Part shown: one piece after another, positions 59,456-64,000 of the stretch
How positions within the stretch are numbered: the first letter of the stretch is position 1
Layout: every line of letters starts with the position of its first letter
From: Prunella strophiata
Taxonomy: Eukaryota > Chordata > Aves > Passeriformes > Prunellidae
Reading direction: 5' to 3'
DNA: 64,000 bases
NCBI GenBank assembly: GCA_036583965.1
Contig: JAZBQD010000014.1
Location: 68,736,835-68,800,834, forward strand
Notes under the pieces: generated by a model
Database searches by the model: none
What the model was told of the DNA's origin: nothing
What the model saw: only the letters and a program-made list of their open reading frames with translations
Made by a program: the position numbers and the translations under genes

Positions 59456-60269
59456 AACCATGATCAAACCTGTGTCAGATTTAAAGATTTGCACTTCTCA
59501 GCCATCAGAGTTACACAGGGGGATAGACTGGCAGATATATTATGTAAATAAGGATCAAAATACTTGCACATCTGCTTCAATCCAATTTTCTCAGCCTTTT
59601 GAAATAGTAATTGCAAGTGTAGGTATTACAGCTCAGACTCTCAGATGGTTTTGGGCATCTACTTCCCACACTCCAAGAAAAATATATCAGAGCACAGCAC
59701 TAACAAGGAGTGAGGTGCTTCACAGCAGTTAAAGGCAGAATGCAAATGTAACACAGCTGCTTTTCTCTGTTCACTTGGAAAGAGGCTCCAGCCCACGGTT
59801 TCAGATGCAGGAAGGACTCAGCATGGCTTGGGGAGCTCCCAGAGCAGCTATTTGCCATACAGCCAGCCTGCCTCTTCTGGGTCCATCAAAAATATGTAAT
59901 AACACAGCCTAATAAGTGGTATTGCCTCGTGATTGTGTTCTTTAAAAAAGATAATTTGTTAGGTGTGGTGGCTTGCTTTCAGCTCTGATGACAACAGGAA
60001 AGAAATGAGCTGAATGCACAGTGAGGAGGCACGTGGCAATTTGGAGTGAGGATTTAACCCCTTACTTTACTCATTTGCCACTGCTCAGCAGAGGCAAGGA
60101 CAGCTGGACCCCAAATTCCTTGCAGATTCACCTGAGTACATGGTTTTTATGAGTTTCAAAGTTCCAGAAAAGCAGTTTATTTGAGTGTTTGCTGGCAGCA
60201 GTGCAGCATCATGTAACAAAGGGGAGCTGGGTACAGGCACTGCAGAAAGGGGCACAGCACCAGGCATGA
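59456..60269. other. AT-rich unique sequence, no gene seen
   Basis: A 90-codon plus frame (59460-59732) is unrecognised. Confidence 0.5.
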
Positions 60270-60432
60270 CAAACTGATGGAATGGGCTTGCCCAGAGAAG
60301 TTGTGGATCCCTGGAAGTGTTCAAGGCCAGGGTGGATGGGGCTCTGAGCAACTTGGTCCAGTGGAAGGTGTCCACTAAAATGAGATAACACAGAAATCCC
60401 TTCCAACCCTAAAGATTTACAAGATTTTATGA
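60270..60432 (+). mobile_element. CR1 LINE 3' fragment
   Basis: GGATCCCTGGAAGTGTTCAA, then GGTGGATGGGGCTCTGAGCA and ATCCCTTCCAACCCTAAAGA, plus orientation. The terminal 8-mers are decayed. Confidence 0.88.
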
Positions 60433-61159
60433 CAGAAACAGAGCCTCTTCTTGCCCATGTTGCCTGGAGAGGCTGGGTCAGTGTGTTGCAGCCCCTCCAT
60501 CCTCCTGCCAGTCTCCCTGTGTCTGTGTCAGGGGCAAAGCCATGGGAGGACTGATGGGTCTGACCTGCCCAAGCCCCTTCTCAGCCCTGCCTCCATCTTG
60601 CACTAAATACAATTATAGACCTGAACTATCTCACCCAAGGACATCAGGTCCACAACTCACCAAGGTCAGCACCACTGAGATCTGCAGGGCTCAGCCCCAG
60701 CAAAGAGAAGAGCATCACTGGCTCTGCTCTTTCCCAAACCCAACAGAAACAGCCAGAAACCTTTGCTTCTACAGTGACCCTTGGCAGCTTTGGTGTTTTT
60801 TTGTTTTTTCCCCCCCTGAATGCAGGTGAGAGTGGATGTTTTTTTGCATTCCACAGGAAAGCAAGCTGCCCACTGTCACAGCAAGGGTTTGTGTGAGCAG
60901 GGCTGGGATCTCCAGCAGGTTACAGCACATGTGAAATTCATGAGGCTCTATGTGCTATCTCAGGCACTTGTGCAGCCCAGCTGGGGCTGGGAATGGCTCA
61001 GGCACCTCCCAGACCACCTCATCTCCACAGCTTCCAAAAGGTTCCCTTCACTCTGGAGCCAGGCAAGGCAGATGAAATCCCTGCTCCCCCCAATGCGCGT
61101 CTCGACGAAGAGATTTGCTCCTCAGAGCCAAGAACACTGAACTCTTACCTTTCATTTTG
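60433..61159. other. Unique sequence with a CpG spot
   Basis: Overlapping frames to 106 codons are unrecognised. Four CpGs lie within 12 bases at 61096-61107 (TGCGCGTCTCGACGAAG). Confidence 0.5.
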
Positions 61160-61179
61160 ATGGTTTCCATGGAAACCAT
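61160..61179. promoter_or_regulatory. 20-bp palindrome, RFX X-box-like
   Basis: ATGGTTTCCATGGAAACCAT is a perfect 20-bp palindrome. Its core GTTTCCATGGAAAC fits the RFX-family X-box pattern (GTTNCCATGGNAAC). It lies about 50 bases from a small CpG cluster. The match is seen in the sequence; binding is inference. Confidence 0.55.
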
Positions 61180-64000
61180 AAAATTAAGCTATGCAGTTAC
61201 TTACTGCAACATTATATAATCTGCCAAACACTCTGATGTTTTCAACAAAAGTGTTTGTTCTGGGCTGGTTGGGCTTTTTTGTTTTTTTTTTTTCTTTCCC
61301 AGTATGATCAGCCCTGTGTTGATCTGATTAAACAAGGAGCAGTGCTGTAAAATCAGGTGTTAAAATGCAACTTCTGTCAGTTCTCCTCCTCAGAGAATGG
61401 CAGCTCTGCCTGCTTCCACTGCTGGCTTGCAGCTGCAGTTTAAGGTTTTACAGCTCTGCTCCTCTCCTGATCATACAGATGGGGTTGGATTGGAGAGGAT
61501 CTGATCCCACTCCTGGCCTTGGGGATAATGAACAGCTTTCACATTGCACCAGGTTATCCTGCATCCATAATTACAGAATGCAAAAAATGTGGTCATGTGC
61601 AGTGATTTTTTTTTTTGTTTAATTAGGGCCACAAGGACAGGGTGGAATGGGCTGCCCTCAGTTCAGTTTCCCACATGGACCTGAGGGATCACATTTTGGA
61701 CAAGTGCTGTGGAATGTCCTGTAAAATTATTAAGAAAGAAAAATCTCATTATAAACCAATGCTAATATGCATTTTTTTGATGTTCCTGGCACTCAGCCAT
61801 CCCTGTTGGAGCTGGACCAGAGGCAGCAGCAATGTTTGGGCTGAAGGAAGGTGCTGTGCAATCATTCTTTAACTTTTGTGGGCAGACTTATTATTTTAAA
61901 TAGACCTCAGCAAAGCCACTTAGCTCTTCTTTGTTTTTCCAGGACACACGACCCTGCTGCTGTAGGGAATAATGCCAAAAACTTTCTCACCATTGGTGAG
62001 AATAAACTGGTTTTTTTGTGGCTGCAGAGGGCAAAGGAAAGACCTCAGCTGGACTTTGGGGCTTGCAGAGAAAATGCAGTGTGGAAAGGGAGGTGACGAA
62101 CACATGGATTTGTGTCCCATGAGAAGGATTGCAACTTGTAGGTCAGCATCCATCACCTTCCAGTGCTGTGTCTCTCAGGCTACATTTGATAGTGAACTAA
62201 AAATGTCCAGGAGATTACTCAGGCCAGATCAAGTCATTGTTTGGGTGTTTTAGCTCTGGCTTGTTCCTGCACCAGGTCTCACATCACACCAAGGAGGGTG
62301 TGGATGCAGCACAGAAGAGCTTGGCCCATTCTGGGTTCAGAAGAAGAGAGTTCAGGTGTCACTGTGTTTCCCTGAAGCCCAGAAATCAGCCATGGAACAT
62401 TTTATTTGCTAGCAAGTTAAGAAACATTTTCAAAGAAATGATCAAGTCCAGCAAGGGTAGTGCAAATTGAAGCTGACAGAGATGCAGTCTCTTCTCCTGG
62501 CAGCATCCTTTCTTATCTCTCCAATCAATTTATCCCTTCAGCAAAACCCACATCTTCTTCCTTGAGCACTGCTCAGCCTTGGCACAACATCTTAAAAATC
62601 CTTTTCTGTGGAGGGGTGATGGATTTTGTTTTTGAAATATTGCTGAGAAACTCAAAGGAGAGCTGTGATTCCTCCTCACACCACTGACCATGTTTGCCAT
62701 CAGGTGACATCACAGAAACACCATCCACATCCCTGGGAAATCTGTCTTTTCATGGGTTAATCTCATCCTGCTCCTGCCTCTGATTGCTCACTGCCTTTGT
62801 GTGACATGTGAGACAGTGATCTTAGTATGATATAAAGACATAAAATGCTAAGCATCTGAAGCAGCTGCTCATGCACCATTCAAAGAGCACACACACCCAA
62901 TAAAACAGGCATTTACAGTGACTATAAATAGCTGGGAATAGCAGATAACTAATTATTTGAGTGTCAAAAAAACTCTAGGCAACTTCATGTGGCATAATGA
63001 CACATGTCATGGATAATAACTCCCAGCCTGAGATGAGGATGGAATTAAAAAGAACTGGAGGTTTCCTGGGTTTGCCACAATGGTCAGTGTATTTTTTTTA
63101 ATTTTTTTTCCCATTTCAGTGCTAAATATTGGAGATGTTTATCTTGCTGAATACTTATATATTCCACTTTGGAGTCAAAAGGTTCAGTCAGGTGAATTGG
63201 CATCCCTGAAAAGAAACTGCACCTGGAGAGGGTGGTTCAGGAAGCCAGCATAAGTATTTATGGTATCTTTTGAGTTGTAGGAAAAGCTGTATTAACTTAA
63301 ACTGCATAATAAATCTCTGCAAAACAAAGACTGTGTTTAACGTCTCTGCAGGATCTCATCTCTTCAATTTTCTGGTTTGCTGTTTCTCTTCTTTCTATGT
63401 ATTTCCTGATGTGAAAAGTTTGCTCGCTCTATACTCATTTTCTACTACACCAAGCAGCATCACTGCTTGATTTTCACCATAATAAAGAATCATAATGAAG
63501 TATAAAGAAAATGTCAGATAATGCCAATATTGGTGATTTTCTGCTTTCTCCTGAACTGGTTTTACTGAGCCTGCAGAGAGACCTTCCTTGTGAGCATTTC
63601 TATTAATGAACTTCCAGCACGTGCATGATAAACTCACAGGCTTTTTTGTCTTCCAAATATTTGTGATGCAGTTTAACTTTTTTTTTTCTTTTTTTTAATA
63701 AACTGTTGAAGATTACTAGCTGCAAAACCCAAAGGCAATTGTTATCCTCTTGATTTTGTTTTTTGTTTTTTTTTTTTCTACAGAAGATTGTTCAGACATT
63801 TCTGTGCTACATCAGAGCAGTGTGGTTACTACAGTTACTCTGGTTACTACCCCTATTTCCAACCTGAAGGATTATTCAAAACAGGATTATTCAGAACATA
63901 GAAACAGGTTGAGCATGTGACCCAACATGTTCACAAGCAGGAGGAGGACAGCACTGCTCTGGTACTAAATAACAATTAAATAATCCACAAGTAATTAGCA
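61180..64000. other. AT-rich unique sequence to the window end
   Basis: T-rich runs near 61.27, 61.61, 63.09, 63.68 and 63.76 kb. Frames are at most 93 codons and unrecognised. No CR1 or LTR recognised; no gene is supported. Confidence 0.5.

Overview
This window looks like non-coding nuclear DNA from a bird, probably a songbird. The background is about 40% GC and CpG-poor. Across it lie roughly two dozen short fragments with the typical 3' end of avian CR1 LINEs (landmarks such as GGTTGGAAGGGACCTTAAA and terminal ATTCTGTG-type 8-mers). There are also solo long terminal repeats of endogenous retroviruses. The bird assignment rests on the CR1 and LTR types; the songbird part is inference.

I could not support any intact protein-coding gene, rRNA or tRNA. 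The longest open frames are either inside repeats (35395-36090 in a CR1; several in the 24.0-24.2 kb pyrimidine tract) or match nothing I recognise (minus strand 22675-23388, 237 codons). The only coding-like relic I can name, with moderate confidence, is a decayed C2H2 zinc-finger piece near 22.1 kb.

Layout. 1-2319: an uninterrupted 11-bp CpG-rich tandem array of about 211 units that runs off the left edge. 2320-2564: a GC-rich shoulder. 2565-11218: three copies of one roughly 625-bp LTR family (+, -, +). Two have perfect 6-bp target duplications, and those two sit inside CR1 3' ends. 18.5-18.8 kb: a second, short LTR-like element on the minus strand. 23.6-24.33 kb: an ERVL-type LTR whose interior has expanded into a 190-nt pure pyrimidine tract. 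The rest of the window to 64 kb is AT-rich unique sequence with CR1 fragments, A/T runs, small tandem duplications, a 190-bp segment duplicated 1.29 kb apart (58.0 and 59.3 kb), and a few CpG-dense or palindromic spots (31.75, 45.95-46.37 and 61.1 kb) that are candidate regulatory elements.

Nothing here acts together as a gene system. The window is best read as intergenic or long-intron DNA shaped by retroelements. The items most worth a second look are the variant structure of the 11-bp array, the inverted LTR pair at its edge, the LTR-internal pyrimidine expansion, the isolated CpG-dense block at 46 kb, and the 20-bp RFX-like palindrome at 61.16 kb.
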